NCBI GenBank assembly: GCA_963850195.1
Contig: CAWKKD010000005.1
Span: forward strand, 2,604,001 to 2,668,000
Length of the DNA: 64,000 bases
Direction: 5' to 3'
Origin: Actinoallomurus sp963850195
Lineage (GTDB): Bacteria > Actinomycetota > Actinomycetes > Streptosporangiales > Streptosporangiaceae
Positions 42,515 through 50,900 of this stretch are shown here, one piece after another. The notes under the pieces are model-generated. The model was not told the DNA's origin. It worked only from the letters and a program-made list of their open reading frames with translations, and did no database searches. The first letter of the stretch is position 1. The number at the start of each line of letters is the position of its first letter. Made by a program: the position numbers and the translations under genes.

Positions 42515-43252
42515 TCAAACCTCCCCGAGGGTGGCCAGCAAGCGCGTTCTGTGGTTGTCCTCCCGGTCGGACCGGATGCCTTCGGATTCGGCGATCTGGT
42601 CGATCCAGGCACGGCCGTACTCGGTACCGACGTGGACCTTTGTCCGCGGATAACAGCGCTTGAGGCTGCTGACGGCGGAGCGGAACTTGTAGCCGATCTC
42701 CCGGAGTTCGGCCGTCCGGGTCATGTGCGGTGCGAGGTAGATACGGTCCCCGATCTCGGCGCGCTCGACGCGGACCGTACCGACCGGGTCGACGTATTGA
42801 TCGGGTCGAAGTCCGGGCACGTCGCCGGCCTTGTTACCGGGCTCGACGCGCCCATATCCGTACACGTTCCCGATGATGTCGGGTACCCATAGGGCATTGT
42901 ATTTTTTCCGGAACTCATAGACTCCGGCCAGGCATTCATGCTTCGCGACGAGCCCGGCCCAGTATTTCTCCGAACAGTTCATGCGCTGCGGATGGTTCTT
43001 GATGCCGTCGAGCATCCTCGTGCAGGTGTCGAGGATGCGGAGGCCACACGTACAGTTCTTGCCCGGTGGGGTGTGCGGGCCCATGAGCTTGGGCATGTCG
43101 ATGTACTTCTCGCGACAGGTCGCGGTCATCAGGCCAGGTGTCCACCGCGTGTCGAGCCACGCGGCGTGGGACATGAGTCCGCCGTACGGAGTCATCAGCC
43201 AACACCGCCACCCGATGATGCTCGGCGGCGTGCGGGGCTCCTTCTTGCTCAT
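42515..43252 (-). CDS. unrecognised Cys-containing protein
   Basis: A 245-aa soluble protein of no family I know. The N-terminal half carries CREKY, NCTCGLRILDTCTRM and MNCSEKYWAGLVAKHECLAGVYEFRKKYNALWVPD, six Cys in about 60 residues, with a CxC pair that could bind a metal. The C-terminal half has YLAPHMTRTAELREIGYKFRSAVSSLKRCYPRTKVHVG. GGAGC precedes ATG 43252, and it starts 7 bases after the stop of the beta-helix gene upstream on the same strand. Codon use is less GC-biased than neighbours, suggesting transfer. Confidence 0.7.
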   Translation of the reverse strand: MSKKEPRTPPSIIGWRCWLMTPYGGLMSHAAWLDTRWTPGLMTATCREKYIDMPKLMGPHTPPGKNCTCGLRILDTCTRMLDGIKNHPQRMNCSEKYWAGLVAKHECLAGVYEFRKKYNALWVPDIIGNVYGYGRVEPGNKAGDVPGLRPDQYVDPVGTVRVERAEIGDRIYLAPHMTRTAELREIGYKFRSAVSSLKRCYPRTKVHVGTEYGRAWIDQIAESEGIRSDREDNHRTRLLATLGEV

Positions 43253-43259
43253 GCTCCGC

Positions 43260-44159
43260 TCACCCACCGCAGCCCGGAACGGAGCCCGCCGGAGAACAGT
43301 TATCAGGGAGGTTCGCCCTGATAATCGAGAATCTCACCGCAATGGTGCCGCCATTTTGCTGGATTCCGTCGCCGGTCAGGCCGGCCCTGTTGCGTACGAC
43401 GAGCGTGCGATCGAGCGAGGTGCTGCCGGAATTCGCGATGCCGCCGCCGTTGAGCGCCGCGGCGTTGTGGTCGACGGTGCTTTGAATGATGCGCGTCGTA
43501 CCGGTCGCCTCCGTGTCGATGCCGCCGCCCTGCTCGGCGGTGTTGGCGGACACGCGGCTTGCGAAAAGTGTCAGGCTGCCCCTGTTCAGAACGCCTGCTC
43601 CGAGACCGCTGCCGGCGACACCCGTTCCCGTCGCGTTGTTCCCACCGATGAACGTATGGGCGACGAACGCGAGGGCACCCTCGAGATTGGCCAGGCCGGC
43701 ACCGTTGCCCCCGTCCGCCGTGTTGCGGCCGAGAGTGACGAAGTTCAGCACCAGGCGGCCGGCGTTACGGATGCCGGTTCCCTCCTCTTTTCTGGCGCCG
43801 GTACCGCCCAGGATGGAGATCCCCTGCACGCGGAGCCTGCCGGTGGAGCCGACGTCGAGCAGGCGGCCGACGAATCCGGATGCCGGACTGATCGTCGTGG
43901 ACGGTCCCCCGAAAAGGGCGATGGTCCCGGTCACCGTCAGAGTGTCGGTGATCTCGTAGGTGCACCGTGCGGCCAGCCGGAGCGTGGCCGGGGTCGCGTT
44001 GGCCGCGTTGATCGAGGTACTCAGCGCCGAGGCACTGCACGGCACCCGGACGATCTGACGTACGGCCGCCTGCGCCACCGACGGCGCCGACCTCGCCAGC
44101 GCCATTCCCGCGAGTACGGCGGTCGCCACACCACCTGCCATTCGAGCAGATGAACCCAT
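43260..44159 (-). CDS. secreted right-handed beta-helix protein
   Basis: A 299-aa exported protein. Signal: MGSSARMAGGVATAVLAGMALARSAPSVAQA. The mature part has the Asn/Gly-rich coils of a parallel beta-helix (NNATGTGVAGSGLGAGVLNRGSLTLFASRVSANTAEQGGGIDTEATGTTRIIQSTVDHNAAALNGGGIANSGSTSLDRTLVVRNRAGLTGDGI). Coils recur every 22-25 residues. GGGAGGG precedes ATG 44159. Pectate-lyase-like or adhesin-like surface proteins share this fold; no active site can be assigned. Confidence 0.82.
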   Translation of the reverse strand: MGSSARMAGGVATAVLAGMALARSAPSVAQAAVRQIVRVPCSASALSTSINAANATPATLRLAARCTYEITDTLTVTGTIALFGGPSTTISPASGFVGRLLDVGSTGRLRVQGISILGGTGARKEEGTGIRNAGRLVLNFVTLGRNTADGGNGAGLANLEGALAFVAHTFIGGNNATGTGVAGSGLGAGVLNRGSLTLFASRVSANTAEQGGGIDTEATGTTRIIQSTVDHNAAALNGGGIANSGSTSLDRTLVVRNRAGLTGDGIQQNGGTIAVRFSIIRANLPDNCSPAGSVPGCGG

Positions 44160-44325
44160 CAAGCCCTCCCAGGGCAATACCGGACACCGTGCATGTCCGT
44201 GATGAAGTCCCGCCGCAAGATCGCCGCTCAAAGGAGAACATGGGGCGATCCCGGTCCTGGCCGCTCAGGTACGCACCAGCCCCAAGGCTTGCTCGACATT
44301 TGCAACGCCTTTCCAACCCCGACGG

Positions 44326-45267
44326 CTACGTGGCCTGGGCGGGCGGTCCGGGCCTGGACTCGGCGCTGCGCCGATGGTTCGGTCCTCCGGCGTGAGACGC
44401 CGCCCCGCTGAGCGTGGCGTGCACGGCTCGGACCGCGGGGGATCTCCACCTGGACGATGGTTCGGCGAGCCATAGGTGTTGCTGGGCCAGACCGGCGGGT
44501 CGTCGCAGCTCGAGGAGCCGGCCGTCGGCGAGTTCGTCGGCGACGGTGACCGTCGGCAGCAGGGCCAGGCCGAGACCGGCCGCGACGCACCGCTTCACCG
44601 TCTCGATGCCGCCGAAGCGGGGCGGTGCCGTCGCGGAGGTGACCAGAGCGGCGAGTTCGTCGCTGTAGGCACAGCCCTCTTCGAGCAGGAGGACGCCGGC
44701 CTCGGCCAGCTCCGCCGGCGTGATCGGGCGATGCCGGGGAAGGCCCGTGGTGGTCGCCGCGACGAGAGACAGCCTCTGGACTCCGAGATCCACCAGCTCG
44801 ACGTCGGGCGGATTCAGCGAGGGTTCGAGGACCAGGGCGAGGTCGGCGCGACGATCCGCGAGCGCGCTCAACGCCGTACGCGTGTCGGCGGGGAACAGCG
44901 ACAGGCGTACGTCCGGGAATCTCGTCTTCAGCTCGGGCAGTACGGGCGCCAGGAGGTAGGCGCACACGGACTCCGGCGCGCAGAGCCGTACCGGGCCGGT
45001 CGGCGTGGTGGCGGCGTCGGTGAGCTCGGTGAGCATCCGTTCCTCGAGGTCGAGGATCTGCTTGGCGCGCTCGGCGAGCAGCGAACCGGCACGCGTAGGA
45101 GAGACACCGGCGGGATGCCGGTCGAGCAGCGGCGTGCCCACGAGACGTTCCAGCGCCTGGATGTGAGCGGTCACCGTGGACTGCACGAATCCGAGCTCCG
45201 CCGCCGCGGCGGTGATCCCGCCGGTGCGCAGGACGGTGAGAAAGCTGCTGAGCAGGCGCGTGTCCAT
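44326..45267 (-). CDS. LysR family transcriptional regulator
   Basis: A 313-aa regulator. The N-terminal HTH is MDTRLLSSFLTVLRTGGITAAAAELGFVQSTVTAHIQALERLVGTPLLDRHPAGVSPTRAGSLLAERA, followed by the periplasmic-binding-like co-inducer domain. It is divergent from the PhzF gene with 72 bases between starts, the classic layout for a LysR regulator and its target. Confidence 0.93.
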   Translation of the reverse strand: MDTRLLSSFLTVLRTGGITAAAAELGFVQSTVTAHIQALERLVGTPLLDRHPAGVSPTRAGSLLAERAKQILDLEERMLTELTDAATTPTGPVRLCAPESVCAYLLAPVLPELKTRFPDVRLSLFPADTRTALSALADRRADLALVLEPSLNPPDVELVDLGVQRLSLVAATTTGLPRHRPITPAELAEAGVLLLEEGCAYSDELAALVTSATAPPRFGGIETVKRCVAAGLGLALLPTVTVADELADGRLLELRRPAGLAQQHLWLAEPSSRWRSPAVRAVHATLSGAASHAGGPNHRRSAESRPGPPAQAT

Positions 45268-45296
45268 CGAGTATCCCGATGCCCCTCATCAAGAAT

Positions 45297-45313
45297 CATC
45301 GTTAGACGCGATG
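45297..45313. promoter_or_regulatory. candidate LysR operator
   Basis: CATCG N7 CGATG (45297-45313) is the main dyad in the LysR/phzF promoter gap and overlaps where a phzF promoter would lie. Symmetry and position only. Confidence 0.4.
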
Positions 45314-45339
45314 CTATTGCCTGACGCAGACTCCTGGTC

Positions 45340-46200
45340 GTGACGAAATCCATGCAGGCCGTTCTGCGTTACACCGCCTTCGACGTCGACGGCGAGGGCG
45401 GCAACCCGGCCGGCGTCGTACTCGACGCGCGAGGCCTCGATGCCGCGCGGATGCAGGAGATCGCCGCCGAGGTCGGATTCTCCGAGACCGCCTTCCTGAG
45501 CCCGGACGGGGACCGCTTCAGGATCCGGTACTTCAGCCCGTTGGCCGAGGTGGCCTTCTGCGGACACGCGACGATCGCCACCGCCGTCGCACTGGCCGAA
45601 CGGCAGGGAACCGGCGTTCTCCGGCTCACCACGTCCGCCGGGGAGATCCAGGTCGAGACGCGGCGGGCGAACGGCCGGATCCTCGCCACCCTCACGAGCG
45701 TCACCCCGACCGTTGCCGACGTCGACGATCTCGCATCGGCGCTGACGGCCCTGCGCTGGAAGGCCGAGGAGCTCGACCCCGACCTCCCGCCGCGTATCGC
45801 CAACGCGGGCAACGACCACCTGGTCCTCGCCGCATCCTCACGTGCGCGGCTCGCCGACCTCGACTACGACCAAGAGGCGCTCGGTGACCTCATGGCACGT
45901 CGCGGCTGGACGACCGTTCACCTCGTCTGGCGGGAGAGCGAGACCGTTTTCCTTGCCCGCGATCCGTTCCCACCGGGTGGAATCGTCGAGGACCCGGCCA
46001 CCGGTGCCGCCGCGGCGGCCTTCGGCGGCTACCTGCGATCGCTGGAACTCGTCACGCCTCCGGCCCGGGTCACGATCCACCAAGGCGAGGACATGGGCCG
46101 GCCCAGCCGGCTACTCGTCGACATACCTCCTGGAAACGGCGGGATCATGGTGAGCGGAACCGCGATGTCGCTCGACGACAGGCAATTCCCGGCTGCCTGA
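45340..46200 (+). CDS. PhzF family isomerase-like protein
   Basis: A 286-aa protein of the PhzF/diaminopimelate-epimerase fold. GNPAGVV (N-terminal), the catalytic Glu in GFSETAF, FCGHATIATA and a second-half EDPATGAAAAAFGGYL are all present. The GTG at 45340 sits beneath the LysR promoter. Outside phenazine clusters these enzymes act in varied, mostly unassigned pathways; no phenazine genes are near. Its stop is 8 bases from the left end of the ISL3 element. Confidence 0.9.
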   Translation: MTKSMQAVLRYTAFDVDGEGGNPAGVVLDARGLDAARMQEIAAEVGFSETAFLSPDGDRFRIRYFSPLAEVAFCGHATIATAVALAERQGTGVLRLTTSAGEIQVETRRANGRILATLTSVTPTVADVDDLASALTALRWKAEELDPDLPPRIANAGNDHLVLAASSRARLADLDYDQEALGDLMARRGWTTVHLVWRESETVFLARDPFPPGGIVEDPATGAAAAAFGGYLRSLELVTPPARVTIHQGEDMGRPSRLLVDIPPGNGGIMVSGTAMSLDDRQFPAA

Positions 46201-46208
46201 CCTAGGCG

Positions 46209-47868
46209 GGGTCTGTACGGTTTCCGGCTCTGTCTCACTTTCGGTGGTGACGGAGCGTGCTGCGATGTCACGATGAGCCCCGTGCAGTCTTAGCGATCTT
46301 GTGAACACTGTGTTTTCGGGGTTGTCGGCCCTGGTCATTGAGGATGTCGCCGACGAGGGCGAGTTGATCCGGGTGCGGGCCCGCAGCCGGGAGGTTCCCG
46401 TAGCGTGCCCGGGATGTGCTGTCGAGACTGCTCATGTCCATGCGTGGTGCGAGCGGATCGTGGCCGATATCGCCCTCGACGGGCGGCCTGTGGTGGTGAA
46501 CGTGCGAGTGCGTCGGCTCGCTTGCCGGGACTGGCGGTGCCCCCGGCGGACGTTCCGGGAACAGGCCGCCGGGGTGCTGGAGCGGTACCAGCGACGAACC
46601 GCGCGTCTGACCACCCAGGTCAGTGCGGTAGTACGGGAGTTAGCGGGCCGCGCCAGCGCCCGCGTGCTTCCCGCGCTGGGAATACGGATCTCCCGCCACA
46701 CGGCGCTGCGGGCGCTGCTGGGTATCCCGCTTCCGCCGGTGGCGACCCCGCGAGTACTGGGCGTGGACGATTTCTCCCTGCGACGCTGTCGCACCTACGC
46801 CACTGTCGTGATCGACGCCGAGACTCGCCGACGTGTCGATGTCTTGGCCGACCGTAGGTCCGGCACCCTTGCCGCGTGGCTGCGCGGACATCCGGGCGTC
46901 GAGATCGTCTGCCGAGACGGCGCCGCTGGCTACGCCGACGCCGTGCACCAAGCCTTGCCCGATGCTCTGCAGGTCGGCGACCGGTGGCACATCTGGCACA
47001 ACTTCGCCGAGGCCGCCAGAAAGGAAGTAGCGGTGCACAGCGGTTGCTGGGCCAGCGCCTCCCGCGTGCGCCAACTCGACGGCGGAACAACTACCACCCT
47101 TACCCGGTGGCACCAGGTCCACGACCTACTCGACGCGGGCGTCGGACTCCTGGAATGCGCCCGGCGGCTGAACCTCGCGCTGAACACCGTCAAGCGCTAC
47201 GCGCGAATCGAAGCGCCTGAGCAGATGCGGCGGGCGCCGCAGTACCGTCCCACCCTCGTCGACCCCTACCGCGAGTACCTGCGTAAACGCCGAACCGAAG
47301 ACCCCGCGGTTCCCGTCCTGCAGCTCCTGCGCGAGATCCGCGAACGCGGATACACCGGCAGCCAGAACCTCCTCTACCGCTACATCACCCAGGGCCGCGT
47401 CGAGGACGACCGGCCAGGCCTATCACCCCGCAGGCTCGCCCGGCTGCTACTCAGCCGCCCGGACACTCTCCGGCCTGACCAGCAAGAACTCCTAGCCAAG
47501 ACCACCAGCACCTGCGCGGAGATGAACCAGCTCGCCGCCTTGGTCCGCGCCTTCGCCCAACTCCTCACACCCGCCGACGAAAACGCTGGCCGGCTACAGG
47601 AGTGGATCAGCACCGCGGAGCAGGGGAACCTGCCGCACGTCCACTCCTTCATCCGCGGTCTGCGACTCGACCAAGACGCTGTCCACGCAGCCCTGACCAG
47701 CGAATACCACAACGGCGGCACCGAGGGCGTCAACACCAAGACCAAGCTGATCAAAAGGCAGATGTACGGCCGAGCGGGCTTCCGACTCCTCCGCCACCGC
47801 ATTCTCCTCCAATAGCTCACCCTCGGTTACCACCGAAAGAGCGACAGAGCCGTTAACTGGACACACCC
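46209..47868 (+). mobile_element. ISL3 family insertion sequence, about 1.66 kb
   Basis: Imperfect terminal inverted repeats of about 43 bp: the left begins GGGTCTGTACGG (46209) and the right, read inward, GGGTGTGTCCAG (47868). Both continue through CGGCTCTGTC to CTTTCGGTGGT. One transposase fills the element. The 8-base flanks (CCTAGGCG left; CCTCGGCG right, overlapping the repeat end by two bases) agree at 7 of 8 positions, so a target duplication is only suggestive. Confidence 0.85.
46301..47815 (+). CDS. ISL3 family transposase
   Basis: A 504-aa transposase, apparently intact. The N-terminal zinc finger is CPGC..C..C-type (VACPGCAVETAHVHAWCERIV, LACRDWRCPRRTF). The DDE domain shows GVDDFSLRRCRTYATVVID (first Asp), CRDGAAGYADAVHQALPDALQVGDRWHIWHN (second Asp region) and EYHNGGTEGVNTKTKLIKRQMYGRAGF (Glu region, ISL3-typical). 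Translation starts at GTG 46301, inside the left inverted repeat by about 90 bases. No frameshift is seen, so the element may still be mobile. Confidence 0.95.
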   Translation: MNTVFSGLSALVIEDVADEGELIRVRARSREVPVACPGCAVETAHVHAWCERIVADIALDGRPVVVNVRVRRLACRDWRCPRRTFREQAAGVLERYQRRTARLTTQVSAVVRELAGRASARVLPALGIRISRHTALRALLGIPLPPVATPRVLGVDDFSLRRCRTYATVVIDAETRRRVDVLADRRSGTLAAWLRGHPGVEIVCRDGAAGYADAVHQALPDALQVGDRWHIWHNFAEAARKEVAVHSGCWASASRVRQLDGGTTTTLTRWHQVHDLLDAGVGLLECARRLNLALNTVKRYARIEAPEQMRRAPQYRPTLVDPYREYLRKRRTEDPAVPVLQLLREIRERGYTGSQNLLYRYITQGRVEDDRPGLSPRRLARLLLSRPDTLRPDQQELLAKTTSTCAEMNQLAALVRAFAQLLTPADENAGRLQEWISTAEQGNLPHVHSFIRGLRLDQDAVHAALTSEYHNGGTEGVNTKTKLIKRQMYGRAGFRLLRHRILLQ

Positions 47869-47904
47869 TCGGCGATGAGGGTGGCGATGTTGTAGGGGTC
47901 CGCA

Positions 47905-48843
47905 TCACGGCCGTCGGACCAACGGAGCCATTCCGGGAGGCCAGGAAGGCGCAACTTGCCAGTCGGCTGGCCATACGTGGTTGATATTGGGGTGGCTAGC
48001 GACGGCGTTCGTGAAACCGGGCAGCGTGTTGAATTGGACCCCGCCGAACAAGGCGACACTGCTGAACTGGACCCCTTCGAACCAGGCCCGCTCGCTAAAC
48101 TTTGCCCCCTTGAACAGCGCGACCCTGCCGAACTTGGCGGCGTCGAACGAAGCGCCCTCGCTGAACTCGGTCCCGCTGAACCAGGCGTTCCCACTGAACT
48201 GGACCTGGTTGAACAAAGCGTCCCCGCTGAACTGAGCCTCACTGAACAAGGCGCCATCTTTGAACTCGGCCTCAGTGAACTTGGCGCCCTCGCTGAAGTG
48301 AGCCCCGTTGAACCGGGTACTCCCGTCAAACTGAGCCTTATCGAAATGAGCACTTCCACTGAACTTTGCCCCGTTGAACCGCGTGACTCCCTCGAACTTT
48401 GCCCAATTAAACCGGGCGCCCTCGCTGAATGTGGATCCCTCGAACTGAACGCCCTCGCTGAAGTGAACCTGGTTGAACCGGGCACCTTCGCCAAAGCGGA
48501 CCCGATTGAACCCGGCAAGCCTGCTGAATTTGGCGCCGTTGAACCGGGCGCCGTCGCTGAAATGGACGCCGTTGAACCGGGCGCTCCCGCCAAACTGAAC
48601 CCTATTAAACCGAGCAAGCCCGCCGAACTCGGCGCCATCGAACAATGCAACGTCACTGAACTTGGCTCCATTTAACAAGGCGCCTTCGCTGAAGTGGACC
48701 CTGCTGAACCTAGCGTCCCCATTGAACTGAATGTTGCGGAAATCGGCGTGTTGGAGCCAGCATTGGGTGAAGTCGAAGTCAATGAGACGAGCACCGTTCA
48801 GATCGATGCGTATCCCAGCCCAGTATGTCTCTGGTGTAGTCAT
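47905..48843 (-). CDS. pentapeptide-repeat domain (C-terminal half of a split gene)
   Basis: A 312-aa frame made of about 45 pentapeptide units of the A(R/D/K)F-type, e.g. ARFNGVHFSDG, ARFNWAKFEGV, ALFSEAQFSGD, predicting a right-handed quadrilateral beta-helix. It begins MTTPETYWAGIRIDLNGARLIDFDF, which in related proteins follows directly on the N-terminal domain. Here a TAG (48849-48847) stands two codons upstream in the same frame. It ends 36 bases from the ISL3 element, so its original C-terminus may be changed. Related proteins bind DNA-mimic targets or are membrane-linked; role unknown. Confidence 0.8.
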   Translation of the reverse strand: MTTPETYWAGIRIDLNGARLIDFDFTQCWLQHADFRNIQFNGDARFSRVHFSEGALLNGAKFSDVALFDGAEFGGLARFNRVQFGGSARFNGVHFSDGARFNGAKFSRLAGFNRVRFGEGARFNQVHFSEGVQFEGSTFSEGARFNWAKFEGVTRFNGAKFSGSAHFDKAQFDGSTRFNGAHFSEGAKFTEAEFKDGALFSEAQFSGDALFNQVQFSGNAWFSGTEFSEGASFDAAKFGRVALFKGAKFSERAWFEGVQFSSVALFGGVQFNTLPGFTNAVASHPNINHVWPADWQVAPSWPPGMAPLVRRP

Positions 48844-48846
48844 GTT

Positions 48847-49530
48847 CTACTTGGTGGCGACGTAGTCGTGCGGCAAAGCGAGGTGGCGGGCAAGGAGGCG
48901 TTGAGCAGCGAATCGCACCTGGAGTTCTTGTTTTACGTCGCTGTTGTCGTGGCCGTTGCCCTCTGTCATGTCGCCAGGCTCTTCGTCGGTAGCCGTCTGC
49001 TGGTCACCGGTGGGCGCTAGAGGGGCTGGGTCGAAGGGCATCCGGAGATAGGCACAGATGACATCGATGACGGTTTGCCGGTGTTCCTGGTGGTCTTGGG
49101 CGAGGCGTTCGAGGGAGTACAGGCCACCGAGACGGACCGGGGCGTTGACGTGTCCGAGCTGTTCAACGGCTCTGGCGTACAGCTCGGTAACTCGACGCTG
49201 GGTCGCGTCATAGGCAGTGTCCCGAGCGACCGCCACTGCATGGGTTTGGGTGATATGTGCGAGGTCTTCGGCGTGTGCCTGGGTCCGTTCGCTTAGCCAC
49301 TGACGACGCACCGCTAGCAGTAACGCGGCGGCGCCGCCTGTTCCAGCCCCGACGGTCAGACCATCCTTGATCGCTTCAAGCCGTAACGAAGCATCATGCC
49401 TGGCGATTGACAATAGCCAAAGCGTCGTGATCGTTGCGGAAAGAGCAACGGCTGTCGTACCGATGACCGTGACCCACCAGGGCATCGTTCGTAAGGGAGC
49501 CCGCTCGCTCCGATCGTCCTGACCGCTCAC
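48847..49530 (-). CDS. membrane-anchored N-terminal half of the split pentapeptide-repeat gene
   Basis: A 227-aa frame with a span near residues 15-45 (WWVTVIGTTAVALSATITTLWLLSIAR), a second hydrophobic stretch (GLTVGAGTGGAAALLLAV), then RRVTELYARAVEQLGHVNAPVRLGGLYSLERLAQDHQEHRQTVIDVICAYLRMPF, the typical N-terminal module of actinobacterial pentapeptide-repeat proteins. GTG 49530 follows GGGGGAAAGGA. It stops at TAG only 3 bases before the pentapeptide ATG, in the same frame. This is either a nonsense mutation or a two-product operon by reinitiation. Confidence 0.8.
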   Translation of the reverse strand: MSGQDDRSERAPLRTMPWWVTVIGTTAVALSATITTLWLLSIARHDASLRLEAIKDGLTVGAGTGGAAALLLAVRRQWLSERTQAHAEDLAHITQTHAVAVARDTAYDATQRRVTELYARAVEQLGHVNAPVRLGGLYSLERLAQDHQEHRQTVIDVICAYLRMPFDPAPLAPTGDQQTATDEEPGDMTEGNGHDNSDVKQELQVRFAAQRLLARHLALPHDYVATK

Positions 49531-49551
49531 AAATGCATTCCTTTCCCCCAT

Positions 49552-50445
49552 CGGTTGACCATCACCGTAACCCGCCCAGTTTCATCGGTAGCCGAGATCC
49601 TTCGAATCGCGTGGCGCGCACGGTCACTCCCCTGGTTGCCCCGTCCGCTTTCATCCCACCTGTACAGGGAGTAGGCAGTTTGTCCTAGGACGGAGGTGGA
49701 CGAGATGACCGCCTTTCCACCCATCGGGCTCAGCATCACCGGCGCAGGGCAGTCCGCGCCTGAGGCCCTGGGCAAGGGCCCGGGAACGGACCACCGGGGC
49801 TCCCGCCTCGATCGCCGCGATATGGCGCGCGGTGTAGGTCGCGACGGAAGCCAGCGCGGTCGTTGAGCTTCCAGTAGGTGAGGAACATCAGCCGGGCACC
49901 TGCGTGACGACACAGGCGACTCGGCCGCATTGCTGATGAGGAGCGGCGCTCGATCGCTCGCTTCAGCCCGCCGAAATCGGTGCAAGGCCTTCCGGGAGCA
50001 CGGTGGCCGGTCGGTCTCGAGGTGCTCATCCGCAGCGGGTGACGAGTCGATCCCAGTCATCAAGGCCTGCCTGTACCGCCGCGCCCCACCGAGCTCGCGA
50101 ACTGGCTGATGTCCCGATCGCTGAGCCGCTGGACCTTCTGAAGCTTCAACAGCCGCTGCCCGAGCTACTGCGTCTCCCCGCTCACGTCCACTGCGGGGCG
50201 CACCGGCAGCCCCGCGTACATTCGGCCCGGATCGCCCGCCTGTTCAGCCCCCCCACTCGACCGGACCGCGCGACGGCTGGTCGATGCGGTTCTCGATCGC
50301 GTCGAATTGGCGGGCCTTCGCGAGCCGGTTTTCGCGTTACCGCCAATGGACCTGAGCGTCCCCCATGACCTCAACCCACGGGGGGCGCGAAGGGCGGAAG
50401 CCCCCCACACCAGGAGGCTCCGGGGGATCGCCCCCGGGCAAGCAC
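49552..50445. other. degenerate intergenic region, no gene recognised
   Basis: About 0.9 kb between the pentapeptide gene pair and the left repeat of the tRNA island. Frames on both strands reach 120-180 codons but are Arg/Pro/Ser-rich with no domain, and stops interrupt any promising stretch. It is probably decayed mobile DNA. A hairpin of the GGGGGATCGCCCCC kind lies near 50420. Confidence 0.5.
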
Positions 50446-50490
50446 GGAGCCTCCGGCCGGATTCGAACCGGCGACCTGCCGCTTACAAGG
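50446..50490 (-). repeat. attL-like 45-bp copy of the tRNA-Thr 3' half
   Basis: These 45 bases are identical to 56685-56729, the anticodon-loop-to-3'-end half of the tRNA-Thr gene, but the rest of a tRNA is absent. Such partial copies are left when an element integrates into the 3' end of a tRNA gene. It marks the distal boundary of a 6.2-6.3-kb insertion. Confidence 0.9.
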
Positions 50491-50574
50491 AATACGAACA
50501 CCCCTGTTCACGTGACATTCACCGAGGTAGACGGGCGTTGGACATGCACCAGTGACTGTCCACGGTAGCCGTCG

Positions 50575-50772
50575 TTGCCGTCACCGCTGCCGTCAGCCGC
50601 ACAGGAGGCGGTTGCTCATCAGTTCAGCGACGCGAAGGTGATCCTGCTCAAACCAGCCGACCGCCTCAGCAACGTCCAGGGCCTGCATACCCACCCGAAA
50701 CCGACTAAGCCCGCCGAGTACTACACCGAGACCGCCGAGCGCATCCTGCCCGTAGCCCACCGAAACCCTTGA
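50575..50772 (+). pseudogene. fragment of an HD-domain phosphohydrolase
   Basis: Translation gives LLKPADRLSNVQGLHTHPKPTKPAEYYTETAERILPVAHRNP, the C-terminal piece of RelA/SpoT-like or HD_4 phosphohydrolases (LKxADRLxNVQ..THP......YYxET..xxLP). The catalytic HD part is missing and no start with a ribosome site exists. It is a decayed remnant inside the tRNA island. Confidence 0.65.
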
Positions 50773-50900
50773 TACGACCGGTGGCACGCCCCCACTACGC
50801 CCACCTCGCCACGGCCGGGACTGACCCGCGTGGTTCCGAATTTTAGTGGGCGCTCACGAGGAACATTCTCAAGTTCGACTGTCCGCCTTCGATGCTTCGT

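Noticed and set aside
45340..46200. Phenazine cluster around PhzF
   Set aside because: No other phz genes; PhzF-family proteins occur widely outside phenazine pathways.
46200..47875. Exact 8-bp target duplication for the ISL3 element
   Set aside because: The best flank match is 7 of 8 and overlaps the terminal repeat by two bases, so it is reported only as suggestive.
47853..48671. Second open frame across the pentapeptide repeats
   Set aside because: The repeat DNA is open in several frames; only one gives the A.F pentapeptide pattern. Its tail near the IS end looks protein-like, so a late frameshift cannot be fully excluded.
49527..50063. 178-codon minus-strand frame after the pentapeptide gene pair
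   Set aside because: Arg/Pro/Ser-rich, no domain, no ribosome site; nothing supports it as a gene.
50003..50368. 121-codon plus-strand frame left of the attL copy
   Set aside because: No family resemblance and low-complexity composition; treated as decayed DNA.
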